A stretch of 64,000 bases of DNA from assembly GCA_019915015.1 (NCBI GenBank), contig JAHBBC010000009.1:1054001-1118000 (forward strand). The letters are read 5' to 3'. Numbering within the stretch: position 1 is the first letter of the stretch; the number at the start of each line of letters is the position of its first letter. Below the pieces are notes generated by a model that was not told the origin of the DNA, did not search any database, and was given only the letters and a program-made list of their open reading frames with translations. The position numbers and the translations under genes were made by a program. Source of the stretch: Auriscalpium vulgare (Eukaryota > Basidiomycota > Agaricomycetes > Russulales > Auriscalpiaceae). Shown here one piece after another: positions 22,835 through 33,981 of the stretch.

Positions 22835-22917
22835 CACTCCGGAACTTGAAGATGCACTGTACACAACGCGGGAGCGCGTGAGCTGTGCAATTGGAATATA
22901 CTAGAACGTCACTGACT

Positions 22918-23733
22918 TCAAAATGCGCCCACCATGTGGCTAGATAGCTCGTTGTCCAAGTTCCATTCGTACTCGTAGTCCCTGGGTATGAAGTCGTGAG
23001 TGGCCTGCAGCCACGCTGCCCTGTCCCGGATCATGGGGGAATACCGGGCCTTGATGAGCTCCCAATGCTCAGGGTACCACCCTGCATACTCCCAATCAAT
23101 GACCGCGACGACAGTGTCCCCTTCCACGATGATGTTTCGTGGAGCAAGATCGCCGTGGGTAAAGACGACGCGGTGACTATCGGACATTCGTGCTCGGATT
23201 CCTGGAAGCTCCTCTTCATACATGAAGGGCCTTGCGGCTTCGATGAGGTGGTCATTGAATGCGCCTTCGTCTTCGAAAGGGCCAAAAGTGTCGGCGGACG
23301 ACAAGCGAGGGTCTTTGCAGGCTGCGCCGCCCAGACCACATATCGAGCGAGAGTTGGGTTGTGGGGATGGGAGAGCGCGCAGCTGCTCGACAATGGAACG
23401 CAGTTGTGCCACGATCTTCGCGCGCCGGTCGTGGTCGAGGCTATCCCATTCCCAAGCCAGGCTCGACCCGCGTGCACGTCGCATGAGAAAATAGGTGCAG
23501 CCAAAACCTCGGGTGACCACCAGCACCCGGGGCACAGGTATTGTCGTGTGTTTGGCGATGAACTTGACTGTCTCGCCTTCATCTGCGCCCCGAATGTCGT
23601 CGTGCTTGAGAACGAGACCGAAAGGAAGGAATATGACGCCATAGCCCTTTCGAAGATGGGTTATGAGCTTGAAGACAGCAGCAAGGAACATGGTAGTCGC
23701 GCGGGAAGGTTGTGGGTTGGAGGCGTGTTTCAT
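22918..23733 (-). CDS. APH-family phosphotransferase, single exon
   Basis: Small kinase-fold protein of the aminoglycoside phosphotransferase/choline kinase type, 272 aa, with no intron. The N-lobe has GVIFLPFGLVLKHDD with the likely ATP-binding Lys and ETVKFIAKHTTIPVPRVL. The hinge region reads GCTYFLMRRARGSSLAW. The catalytic loop is HGDLAPRNIIV (Asp and Asn in place) and the metal-binding Asp is in VIDWEYAGWYPEHW. Such proteins are numerous in Agaricomycetes and their substrates are mostly unknown; drug resistance should not be assumed. Start 23733 is the longest; Met at 23691 (MFLAAVFKLITHLRKGYG) is an equally good start. The gene lies alone between two direct repeats and appears intact. 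Confidence 0.85.
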   Translation of the reverse strand: MKHASNPQPSRATTMFLAAVFKLITHLRKGYGVIFLPFGLVLKHDDIRGADEGETVKFIAKHTTIPVPRVLVVTRGFGCTYFLMRRARGSSLAWEWDSLDHDRRAKIVAQLRSIVEQLRALPSPQPNSRSICGLGGAACKDPRLSSADTFGPFEDEGAFNDHLIEAARPFMYEEELPGIRARMSDSHRVVFTHGDLAPRNIIVEGDTVVAVIDWEYAGWYPEHWELIKARYSPMIRDRAAWLQATHDFIPRDYEYEWNLDNELSSHMVGAF

Positions 23734-24260
23734 CCAGTCAGGACTTTCTACTTACACAAACTATGCCGGAGATAGTTTAGCGTTGATGTCAGCGAAGGGA
23801 TAACGGGTCACTAGATTTATCTACTGCCTCTACACGTCCGTCTTCCTACGTGAGCGCTGCTGGCTCATCATGCGATCCTAAAATGTGAGTGTGCACGTCC
23901 GGCGCCTTTGCAACTGAGATCTGGCAGGTGAGCACTCAATTGGCCACGGCGTTGAGATGATTCGAGGTCAAGACAGTCTGTTTTAATTTGAAGCACGAAC
24001 AGAAGATTTTCGTGGAGTGGCGGTGGCCCGAGCGTGAGGCCTTGCCAGTCCTATACCAGTGACATAATTTCTGGAAGTCGTTTCCCACGGAGCCCAGCCG
24101 CAGGCCGGACGTTCGCGGATATACTCACGACAAATGGGGACCCAGCGGATATTCATCAGACAACTACGGATATAGGCTACATCCGACGTATATACCCTGC
24201 TGGTTTTAGACCCTGAAGTCCTGTGAGGCCTCGTCCTCTTAATGAGTCTTGACTCCAACC
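23734..24260. other. APH gene upstream region within repeat-bounded insert
   Basis: Promoter side of the APH gene, up to the second repeat copy. No other gene was seen. The segment 22835-24260 plus one repeat copy (about 1.83 kb) is what would be removed by recombination between the repeats. Confidence 0.5.
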
Positions 24261-24656
24261 ACTCTGAACTCTCCGCGAAAAAATTACGTAACTCATGCTG
24301 CTCGACTCGAAGTCGACTCGGACAAAACATGGTCATGCAAATGTAAAACTTATGCAGGCCTGGTACATACGCGCCTGGGGATGCGCACCGTCAACTCCAA
24401 GTATTGGACGAGTGGAATTATTCCTGAGGAAGTCAAATGACCCTCGTCGGTTGAGCCACAATCGATCGCAGCTCAAGCACAATTACATACGAAATCAGAA
24501 CCCAGCATATCCGGTCGCGCGACGATAACCAAACTAAAGCAAGCTGCTCGGGCTTGAGCACACGACGTGAGGCCCGGCGCCGCATGACGAAGTAAAAGAA
24601 TGTTCATTGATACTCTAGAACATGTTCATTGCTCTGATGTCTCCCCTTCCTGCGAT
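24261..24656. repeat. direct repeat copy 2: complex I gene 3' end
   Basis: The resident copy. It begins at CTCTGAACT and runs through the 3' flank into the last codons of the complex I 21-kDa subunit gene, ending at CCTTCCTGCGA, where the gene continues. It lacks the CAT triplet found in copy 1. Confidence 0.9.
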
Positions 24657-25167
24657 GCGACCTTGACGCCATACTTTGCAGGGTCAGTCCCGTGGTGTGG
24701 ATGGTTGACGAAGTTGAACCTATGGTATGTACCGGGTCAGCTCGGTGTTCAAAGCAATGAAGAGGTTTGAATACTCACATAGGGAAGGACGCTAACGAAG
24801 AGCTGTTCAGCATAATGCGAGGTAGTACACAAGTGATCACTCACTGAATTTGAGCTGCGAAAATGCAGAGTTGCGGTACGCGGCGCCCTGTACCCATAGA
24901 GGCTGGTCTGACTCGCCGTATAACGGTAAGCCCTTCCGGGCGCGCTCGCTCAGCTCCGCGAAGTCCTTCTCCTCCTCCGCCTTATTCTCAGACCAGCCCC
25001 AGAAGCGGACTGTGCAGTGCACCCAGGTATCAGTCCTGATGCGTCTAAAACGAGCGTGCAGACTTACAGCTGGAGCGTTGGTACGCCATCAAGAATCCTC
25101 CGATGAAACCGAGGAAGCCGCCTAGACGAAGCGGTGTCTTCAGACGTGTCTTGCTAGGATCCGCCAT
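24626..25167 (-). CDS. NUO21: NADH:ubiquinone oxidoreductase 21-kDa subunit
   Basis: Accessory subunit of mitochondrial complex I, known from Neurospora and other fungi. It starts at 25167 with MADPSKTRLKTPLRLGGFLG, followed by a membrane-like GFIGGFLMAYQRSS. A second exon reads RFWGWSENKAEEEKDF, GLPLYGESDQPLWVQ and AAYRNSAFSQLKF. The last exons give FNFVNHPHHGTDPAKYGV and end SQEGETSEQ at 24626. N- and C-terminal domains match those described for the 21-kDa subunit. The final codons and 3' flank are duplicated at 22433-22834. It is divergent from the nucleoporin gene. Confidence 0.82.
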
Positions 25168-25546
25168 GTCTATATTCTCCGGTGAGAATGCACAAAAAGC
25201 GGAGGATTATAGAAGCCATTCACCCCAGAGGTAAAGCAGGGATGGGAAACCACCGGTTGCGCCCGCCCAGACAGCGTAGTCGGAAGGGCGCATGTAGCGC
25301 ATTACGCGCGAGAAATGAGGGTCGGCATCAACGAGAGGGTATGGAGTCTCGACAATCTTCTCCGGCATTGTCGAAGATGGGATGAGTCCTTGTCACCGTC
25401 ACGGTCGTCGTGGTCGACGTTGCGTGTGGCCGCCGGCAAGACGCGGATTTCTGGCTCCGCTTCAATTGACGTGGACTGAGCGCGGGTCGGTGCATTGTAC
25501 CCTCAATTATCTCTTGTTTCCTCCCACAAATCCTTCGTAGTCGCCG
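25168..25546. promoter_or_regulatory. divergent promoter, complex I and nucleoporin genes
   Basis: These 379 bp separate two divergent start codons and must hold both promoters. No specific motif was recognised. Confidence 0.5.
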
Positions 25547-28330
25547 ATGAGCGCAGTCAGGTCGAACGAGCGCCGTGGTGCGCGACGCCAGCGCTCACTG
25601 CCCTATAGCAGGCCTGCCTCCCAACCCAAGAAATCTGTACGTGTGGTTCATCCTTCCACGAAGTTCTGTCTAACGCTCGTGTCAAGTCGTGGAGTTTCTC
25701 TAATTTGTTCAGCTTTTTAAACCCTCTACGATCGACATCGCCCGAAGAGAGAGACGAAGTGTCGAATGGGAGCGAGGAAGACGCTTCAGGGGATCAGTCT
25801 GTCGAGGAAGATACTGAGGGCAATCCACCAGCGCCTGCGGAGGTACTCTCACAGCGGGGACACGAGGTGCGTTGCTATTTCATGCGCCAATGCATTGTAT
25901 TAATACCAGCGCCGTTTACCAGATTTCACAAACCTTGTCGCTGAGCTCGCCACTGTCGCCTATCGGCCGCGATTCTCAACTCGCATTGGGTACACCAACT
26001 CATGCTAGAGAGCAAGTCGTGACTTCGCCACCGCATAGCCGGAGAGAGGGCTCAGCTGTCTCTCCTAGTCCTCGGGAGAATTTGGATGTCGTCAGGCAAT
26101 TCTTGTCTGAGAGGGACGACGACAGGCCGTTGAATTCTGTCGAGTACACCGGGTTGATTGCCTTGCTGCAAAGCAGTGTTGATGGTGCGTCTACCTTTCC
26201 GGCCCATATAACCTACATCCGACCGATTGTTCGTAGATGAGGTCCCCGAGGAGCCATTCCGCTTCTCGCCGACACCCAGTCGCGCTGGCACCCCCACGTT
26301 CAACATGGGCTCGACCAGCACCCCAGCACGGAATGGGTCATCGCAGTTGCCACAGCGAACGCTGTCAAAGAACCCAAACGGCGTGTACAAGTGGCAGGGT
26401 GCAGGGAGTGCCCGCCCACGAAACCGCTTCCAGTCGCCCGCATTTGGTGCGCCGCGACCTTCCCCCACCAAAATCAAGTTGTCACCGCCAGAGTCACCGA
26501 AGAAGACCGACACGAAGCGAAGGCGTGTCGGCGCAGACGCTGAGATGTCGACGCCACATCGTGTGGATGCACCGGCCCCCTCCACCCCACCTTCGTCACG
26601 AGGCCAACAGCAAGCTGGTCCATCCCAAACTCCCACTTCGCCTTCGAAGTCAACTAATGGAGTAGCCGCCAACGGACACGCATCTTCGACGACCGCACCA
26701 CCTTCTACTCCCCGCCTCCGGCTCTCCGTGCCGCCCAAGCCCACAACTCCCGCGGTGCCGTCACCTCTGAGAAACACGTGGGGCGCGAACGACAACTCCC
26801 CTCCTCAGCCTCCCAACGGCCCTCGTCAGCCAACGCGCGCAGCCAACTTCATGTCGGAATTGATCAAGGAGGTCACCCCGCCGAAGAAGCCCGACGTCGC
26901 CAACCCTTACCAGACAGCCAGCCCCGTGAAGACAGGGTTGCCCAAAAAGGCGACAAGAAAACGCAAGGCGCCGGAGGAAAAGCCGAAGGAGAAAGAAAAG
27001 GAGATTCATGTATCGCCCCAGAGGATCATCGAAGCGACCGTTCCGAAGGTGCGCTGAACTCCTTAGTTCATTTGGTGACGTCGTTGATTAATATGCTGAC
27101 TTCGAAACCCAGGGAAGCACTCGATCCAGGCCACCCGCAGACCTACGCAAGCCGCCAGTCAAGTCCAATGGCGTCTCGCATAGCAACTCATCCGCTGAGC
27201 CTCCGCGTCGCAGCGCTCGCCTGAAGTCGCCATCACCTCCACCCGCCACATCTCTCAACGGTCTTTCGACCTTGACCTCAGAGAAGTCAGACGACGAGCA
27301 GCCATCGCCGAAGAAACAAAAGACATCAGCCAATGGACGGAGCACCCAGGACGTCGAAATTGAGGATGTTGATATGTCGTCGTCGCCCTCGCAGCCTGTC
27401 ACCAGACCAGCGGAGATCATTGAGCCTTCGGAGAGCACTTCCTCTCAACTCGACGCGAAGCCTTCGTCAGGGCCTATATTCGGAGCGAATGGGGGCACTT
27501 TTAGCTCCACCATGAAGCCATTCGTGCCCAAGTCGTCCGCACCGAAGGAGCCATCGAAGTTGCGCTTTGGTTTCGCTGCAGACACAGAGGAAGAGCCTGC
27601 ACCTGCGAAGGCCCCAGAGCCTGCACCCACCACAGCATCGACGACGAGCTCATTCTTTGGCTCAAGTAAACTTCCCGTGACTGACAGCCCATCATTTGGC
27701 GGCTTCAGCAGCTCCTCGACCGGGAGCTCGACATCAGCTTTCGGAAGCTCGACTTCGGCGTTTGGAGGCTCATTCGGCGCGAGTGCGTCGTCATCGTCGT
27801 CGGCGTTTGGCGATAAGCCCGCAGCTGTGCAGCCTTCCTCCACGACAGCCAAGGCTTCACCGCCCAGCACCGCTCCCGCTCCCACAGCGTCGGACTCGGT
27901 GAAGCCAGCCCTGACGATTCCAGCCCCCGCCAAGACTACAGCCACGTTCTCCAGCACGACCGCCGACCCCAAGGACGCCGCGAAGACAGTCAGCGTCAGT
28001 TTACTCCCCACATTCTCATTCACGATTCCCTCCACCGCCTCATACCCAACCGACCACGCCAACGAGCGCAAAGGAGCGAAAGCTGCTGATGTCAGCTCCC
28101 TTCCCTCTTTCTCGATCTCATTCGACAAGTCGGAGAAGGCGCCTGTTGAGCCTGCGAAGGCTGCTCCGGCTTCAACGCCGGCTCCCGCGTCGACCGGATT
28201 CAACTGGGCTGCGGCAGGCATTAAGCCGCCGCCCAAGGCCACTGGTGGAACATGGTCATGCGGGACTTGCATGCTCACCAATCCCGACAGCGCTCAGGAT
28301 TGCACGGTGTGCGAGGCACCCCGACCATAG
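25547..28330 (+). CDS. Nup1/Nup153-like FG nucleoporin, 853 aa
   Basis: Nuclear-basket-type nucleoporin. Five exons: 25547-25636, 25687-25866, 25923-26184, 26237-27048 and 27113-28330 (2562 nt). The N-terminus is basic and followed by SWSFSNLFSFLNPL, which could form a membrane-binding amphipathic helix as in Nup1/Nup60. EEPFRFSPTPSRAGTPTF and VYKWQGAGSARPRN match the conserved fungal core. The long middle is disordered and Lys/Pro/Ser-rich. FG-type repeats are clustered around residues 570-700 (SFGGF, SAFGSS, SAFGGSFG). The C-terminus carries one RanBP2-type zinc finger, TWSCGTCMLTN with CTVCEAPRP, fitting W-x-C-x2-C-x10-C-x2-C. One C-terminal zinc finger plus FG repeats is most like Nup153-type proteins. 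Confidence 0.85.
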
Positions 28331-28642
28331 GATTGCAGCGATTTCACGATACAGATCCCTGTTTATTTGTTCCTCATTGGCGGTCATTCTCTCGGGTTGT
28401 TCTCTATGTCCGCTTGCCATTATCGCGGCTACTGCTACTTGTCATTCTGTTTCTGTTCACCAATGTTTTTACCCATCACTTGCATTACACATTACATACG
28501 AGTTCTAGTCTACATTTGCATGGCGTAGTGTACACGAAGTGCAGGAGTGCGGCCTCTTGCGCAATCAAAGTTCGGAGGGCATCGATGGGCGAGCCCATCA
28601 GATTCACATCGTACGAGAAAGGACGACAGCCCACACGAAAAA
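28331..28642. other. convergent 3' flanks
   Basis: Space between the stop codons of the nucleoporin gene (plus) and the CDK gene (minus). No gene was seen. Confidence 0.5.
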
Positions 28643-30140
28643 TTATGTGAAGTCCAACTTCCGCGCGATGTTTCGAGTGATGTCATCTTCGCTGAGCTTG
28701 CGCTTGCCTCGCCTGGGGAGCCCCGCCTTCACGTTCGGCCCGGCCCCATTCAACTCGACATTGCCGTCGACTTCTTCTAGCGGCTTCGCCAGCGCGATCT
28801 GCGCGGCACATTTTGGTAGCTTCGACGGATGCGAGGGATATGGAAGCGCGAAGAAGTACGGATGATCAAGAGCCTGCGCAAGCGACGGCAGTGAATACCA
28901 TGCATGGAAAGAGGATACACCGAAAAGCCTACATCTCGGGCGCTGATGCGCTTCCGGGGCTCGTAGACGAGACACTTGTTCAGCAGATTTAGGGTATCGG
29001 CACTAGCGGCTGTGAACAGATCGCGGAGCGGCGTCTTCGGAAACTGGCCGACGGGTAAGTAGTCTGGCAATTTCGTATGGCCCTACGCAAACAAGCACGC
29101 GGGCGCGTTCGGTCACTGTGAGAATGGATGAATAGAGTGGCGCATGCGCACCGGCCAATCCTCTTCCGTCGGCGTTCCAAGCGCGCGAAATATCGTCTTC
29201 AGCTGGTCGACGTCGCTCTCGCCGGGGAGGTACGGTGTGCGCAGCATGAGCTCGGCGAAGATGCACCCGACGGACCATATGTCGACCGCCGCGCTGTAGT
29301 AGCGGCTCCCGAATAGCAGTTCTGGCGGCCTATACCATCTGCGCAGCATGTCAGTGGCGCGCCGCAAAGTCGGCTGTGAGGGTGCGCTCACCGCGTGATG
29401 ACTTGGCATGTCATCTTGTACCCCGGGTCCGCAAAGTCGCGCGCGAGACCGAAATCCGCGAGCTTGAGCTGGCCGTCCGATGCTATGAGCAAATTGTTCG
29501 GCTTTAAGTCCTGGAGGACAAGCCGGTCAGCCGGAGCCCTAGTTGCTACCTCCCTGACCGGTGCGTACACGATGAAGGATGAAGCTCCTATGGCAAAACT
29601 CGAGGCCACGGAATGTCATGGCGATCCAGCTCTTGATGTCAGCGGGCAGGAAGACGAGAGACCTGTCCTTGATGATCATCTCGAGGTCGGAGTCGAGGAA
29701 CTCGAGGACAAGGTTGAGGTTCGTCTTTGACGAGAACACGTCGAGAAGCTGTATGCAGACCGCAAGCTATCAGCAACCTCGCGTGCAGAAGAGGGTAATG
29801 GATCCCAGACTTCGATGACATTCTGGTGGTGTAATTCACGCAGGAACTTGACCTCACGTATTGCAGACATGTCCATGCCATCCTTGAACTGCCCGACCTT
29901 AATCTTTTTGATGGCCACCTTCCGATTTGTAGAAGCCTCACGCCCTGTGTAAATGGGGTCAGAAGCGGTGAAACTGCGTGGGGAACGTGTAGCGTACCTT
30001 GGTACACGACGGCGTACGTTCCCTCTCCGACTTTACGGTCCTTAGTCCTGCAAAAGCTTAGTGGCGCACCTATGATTGTATAGACACGTCGCGTACCATC
30101 TCCGTTGCCGCTCTGCATTTGCCTTCTCTACCGCATCCAT
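28643..30140 (-). CDS. KIN28: CDK7-type kinase (TFIIH/CAK subunit)
   Basis: Cyclin-dependent kinase of TFIIH that phosphorylates the RNA polymerase II CTD; KIN28 in budding yeast, mcs6 in fission yeast, CDK7 in animals. It starts at 30140 with [13 protein letters not shown]. Exon 1 (30140-30097) joins in phase to [20 protein letters not shown]; starting at the later ATG (30118) breaks this splice. The Gly loop is GEGTYAVVY and the ATP Lys lies in VAIKKIKVG. The cyclin helix is [14 protein letters not shown], the catalytic loop HRDLKPNN, then DFGLARDF, and the T-loop [15 protein letters not shown]. The C-terminal tail ends in a basic segment ([11 protein letters not shown]) at 28643. There are at least seven exons. 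All key catalytic residues are present. Confidence 0.9.
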
Positions 30141-30641
30141 TCACCGCTGACCGTCGTACGCGTGGTGTCGATCGTCCAGGTGGACCGGTGACTGGTATAA
30201 GCTCCGGGAAAAGGTCAGGCGGACCGCTTGGCAATTGAGACTCTGTACGAAGCGCGGGTTGCGAAACAAGTAAGGTGACTGTACAAGAGCGGGAATGGAG
30301 GACGAGGTTTCAGACGCGCCAGGAGTCACTGGACAATAGCACAAGATCTGAAGGGACCATTGTAGATCTCTCCAGTAGATAAGATCGATCTCTTTCAATC
30401 CCAATGGACTCCATGATGTATTGATATTACGCTGCTGTACACGCAAGTATTCCATGTAAGGACCCAAGAATGATATGATGAAAGCAAGCATTGATAGCAC
30501 GACGATATGCAGAGTGAAAAGCAGTAAAGATGTTGTAAGGTATACAGTCGCAGTCAATGATGAGGACTGTCCAGTCATCTAGGTCATGAATTCATAGCCA
30601 TCCGCACCTCAGCGCGGTTGCAGGGGGAACCGCGGCCGCTT
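30141..30641. other. intergenic, nothing recognised
   Basis: Upstream of the CDK gene and 3' flank of the monooxygenase gene. No coherent exon was seen. Confidence 0.5.
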
Positions 30642-32800
30642 TTATACCATGACGCCCGAGTTCGTCCCTTGGACGCTCACCTCGAGGCGGTCAAAGCGGA
30701 TGTTCGAGTCGGGGTTCTCACTGTAGAGCGCGCGCTCTCGCAGGACGCCCCACTGGACCCACCAGTCGTCCGCGGCGTCGATCGCGTTGTACCCCCACAC
30801 CTCGCTGATCTCCGCCCACTGGCCCTCGAGCGCGCCCTCGTCCCAGTGCTTGCTGCCCACCGCGAGCGACTTGCGCATGTGCAGATTCCGCGCGTCGCGC
30901 TCAGGGCCGGGCGGAAACATGCACAGCGACGCGTTCGTCAGCTCGAGCCGGTGTAGGAGCTCCGCGCGTGGCTGCCGCAGGTCCTGGTAGGCGTATAACA
31001 GCGTCGGGATCTGGTCGAGGCTGCGGAGGTGCGAGAAGAGGGTGCCGAAGACGGCGGCGCCTTCGACAGACATGCTGCACCCGTGCGTCGATCCAGGCTG
31101 TATAAGGGGTTATTGGCGGTAAATGGGTGAGGCGGGGAGTACGTACCATTAACGGTCGCGCGGCCTCACCGGTGAGCACAATTGATTCCGACTCGTCGAC
31201 CCAGTCCTGCACTTTAGGCCAATCCATCCATCGTTGATATGAGACGGTCCCTAACGTGTCCAATAACCGTCGTAACCTTCAAGAAGCGTTAGAACAAACG
31301 AGACTGTATGAGAGACTGTCGCACCTGATATCAACTGTATCAGTATTGTATTTCAATGATCGTGTGGAAACGTTCGGCGCCCATCCTTCTGGAGCGTCTG
31401 GGATGTCATCGTCCCAATGGAAGTGGACGGTGAACTGCTCATCATGCGACTAAAAAAAACAGCGGTCAGTGTGCGCATTCGTGCCGGCATAATTCATTCA
31501 TGCTCACGATGGCGTAACCTGCCACCGCAAGTCAATCAACGTTCTTGGATGTCGACGGACACACTCACCCATACATGCCCGCTCGGCTCCAAACCAGAAC
31601 GGCCAGCCCATCGCAATTTCGTCCTTCCGGAGGATGTCGTCCTTCATCATGTCCTCCATACGCAGGTTGCCCGTAAACACGGTAGTGCCGGTCCATTGAG
31701 GCTCGATCGGCTCTTCCTCGACGGCCGTCCGGACGACGCTTCGCGGCCCGTCCGCGCCTACGATGACGTCCGCGTGGAAAACTTGACCGTCCGTGAGGGT
31801 AACCGACGGCTTCCCGCTTGTCGACCCTGATGCTTCGGGGAACGGAGGCGGGGGCGTAACATTCGCGACAGTCGCGTCAAAGAGCACTTGCGCGCCGACA
31901 GAGACTGCGGCATTGTAGAGGAGCTCCTGCAGGTCGCGGTACTGCACGCGTAGATAACGGGTAAGCCGGACGTCACCGCAAGCGAAGGAGTTAAAATGGA
32001 AAAAACTCACATGCATCATGTAAAACATGGCGCCGCTCTCCTTGATTACGTCCTCCGCCCAACCCAGATAACCTAGCAGCTCGCCTGTCTCCACTAAAAA
32101 TACAGCAATTAGTTCCGCTCGGAGCCGCGTCTCGAGGCGCGGAATGAAGATACTCACTGTCCCAGAGCTTCGACCCTCGACATGGAGAGGCCTTTGCCAA
32201 CAGCTTGTCCTCCAGCCCCCACTGCACTAGTATCTTCGTGAGGTTCGGTGGTAGGCGCACGCCGCCCCCCGACTGGCTGAGACCTGGACTTCGCTCGAGC
32301 ACGCGAACCCGATGTCCACCAAGTGCCAGGCTATAAGCCGTCGCAAGACCGGATATACCTAGCACAGCAACAGCATTAGTAAAGGCAGTCTGAGACAGAG
32401 TAGAATACGCACTTCCGCCTACGATGATGAACTCTGCCGTGAACGGCGCACGTCGGGAGCTCAAGTCGGTCATGCTGTATGGGTTAACGCTGGCGTGGAA
32501 GGGGGTGGGCGTCCGTGGTGGAGGAGAGTTATTGTATAGCGGGGGCGGCACGTCGTCTCCGAGATGGACGGTGCGGTGAAGCTGCCAATACTGGTACAGG
32601 CGAGGAGGTGGGGAAGAGTGGGTGTCATCACCAGTACGTGGGCTCGTATTTGACGCCGCCTCGGTATCCCTGACGGTTGGAGTGTTACGGGAATTACCAG
32701 GGACTGACGGGTCTTGGGCCTCGCGTGCAGCGACCTCCGTGATGAGATCTACGGCGCCAAAGGACGAGCCGCGAATCGGAGAGGGCTGGAGAGGCTCCAT
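30642..32800 (-). CDS. FAD-dependent monooxygenase, salicylate-hydroxylase-like
   Basis: Class A flavoprotein monooxygenase. The dinucleotide fold starts FTAEFIIVGGS, continues across an intron to GISGLATAYSLALG and ends HRVRVLERS. SGGGVRLPPNLTKIL follows. The DG motif is VIVGADGPRSVVRTAV. The FAD-ribityl region comes late, HGCSMSVEGAAVFG, where Asp or Glu follows a short GC/GG motif in relatives. The C-terminus is mostly helical and ends GTNSGVMV at 30642. There are about eight exons. The start is uncertain: Met at 32473 (MTDLSSRRAPF) fits family length, while the same frame stays open to Met 32800, adding 109 residues of Pro/Ser/Thr-rich sequence. The substrate cannot be predicted; no secondary-metabolism cluster surrounds it. 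Confidence 0.75.
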
Positions 32801-33981
32801 CGCGCGGCGAAGAGGCTCGAGCGTCTACGGTCGAAGGCGAAGGGCTCCGGTTAAAGGCTGCTGCCAGTGGCTGAGGCGAGCGGTTATACCGAGCAGCGAC
32901 CACGTTCACCCTCTGCCGATGGAAGAAAGCGAGTTTTCACTCTCAGGAGGCTAGAAACCTAGAAGCACTCGGCTAGGGAGTCAATTAGTGACAGCGATTT
33001 GCACGACAGGCGGCGGCATGTCACTGACCCTGAGACTTCAATGCAACGCGACGCGACGGGGATGAGGTGTGCGGAGGGCAGGGTGGTTGTGGTATGGGGG
33101 TATTCCAAGGGGCTGTGGGCAGGTGCGGAAGCAGGTTGAAGATGTCGACTCGACCCGGAACACGGGACTAGATAGCAGAAAGCGGGCGGGGATAGACAAG
33201 GAAAAAGCGCTAACGAAGGAAAGGACGGTTACCGCAGAATCTGAAACGGACGGCAAGACGCCGTGGTACATATAGTACATAAAGACGGTTCTGACGTACG
33301 ACAGTATGCGAGAAGGCAATAAGAACCGATGCAATCGCACATGCCCCGCGCGATGTCTGAGTTGTGTGTCTTGTCCGCCTTCCGTTCATGGTCAGGAGAG
33401 ACCACGAGCCACTAAACACCATTTATGGACAGCACAAGAGTCCACCGAGTCACCGACTGATGGAAAACTGGAGGCCAGGCACCCTAATAATATTTATATT
33501 TCCGTGCCTCCGATCAGATCGATATAATTGAATAAATGGACAGCTCAACAGCTGCCCAAGGAGATTCAAGAACCGCGGCGCGGCGCAATTTCCTTCCGCG
33601 CGCACGACGCGAGCCTTTTCGAATGTGTGGTGACAAGCGCGGCCTCCATCTAGACCGACTATCCATCCTCAATAGAAAGCCCCTAGAATTCTTTTTGAGC
33701 ATAGGCGATTCTCCAATTATAAAGGAAGCTTGAAGGCAGAGCCCCACTTCCTGGGCACCCAACAAAGGGTTTAACCGACTGGTAAGCGAATGCACGACAC
33801 TTGATGAGCGGCGACTTGAAGCAGTATGTCCATATTGCGCATCAAGACAAGCGACTATCCGGATTTTGTTTGTTTGTTTGTCACGATACACGCCCACAGC
33901 AAATTCGACGAGAGAGAGGAAATTGAAACAAGATATATCGGCCCACAGCAAACACAGATCCACCCGACCTCGAACCCGCCT
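32801..33981. other. intergenic, nothing recognised
   Basis: Long spacer between two minus-strand genes, upstream of the monooxygenase gene and 3' of PAT1. Open frames are short and inconsistent, and no RNA gene or repeat was recognised. Confidence 0.45.

Noticed and set aside
22918..23733. Acquired antibiotic-resistance gene
   Set aside because: APH-fold proteins are ordinary in basidiomycetes and the sequence gives no sign of bacterial origin or drug specificity.
22996..23775. 259-codon plus-strand frame opposite the APH gene
   Set aside because: No recognisable domain; the minus strand has HGDLAPRN and the other kinase motifs.
22433..24656. Repeats as long terminal repeats of a retroelement
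   Set aside because: No TG...CA ends, no gag/pol sequence, and the repeat contains the end of a complex I gene.
27445..28281. 278-codon minus-strand frame opposite the nucleoporin
   Set aside because: Shadow of the Ser/Ala/Pro-rich FG exon; the plus strand carries FG repeats and a zinc finger.
30118..30118. Start codon of the CDK gene at the first in-frame ATG
   Set aside because: It would read through an intron; the ATG at 30140 with splice at 30097/30047 gives a family-like N-terminus.
28643..32800. Secondary-metabolite cluster around the monooxygenase
   Set aside because: Neighbours are a CDK and PAT1; no synthase, transporter or regulator is nearby.
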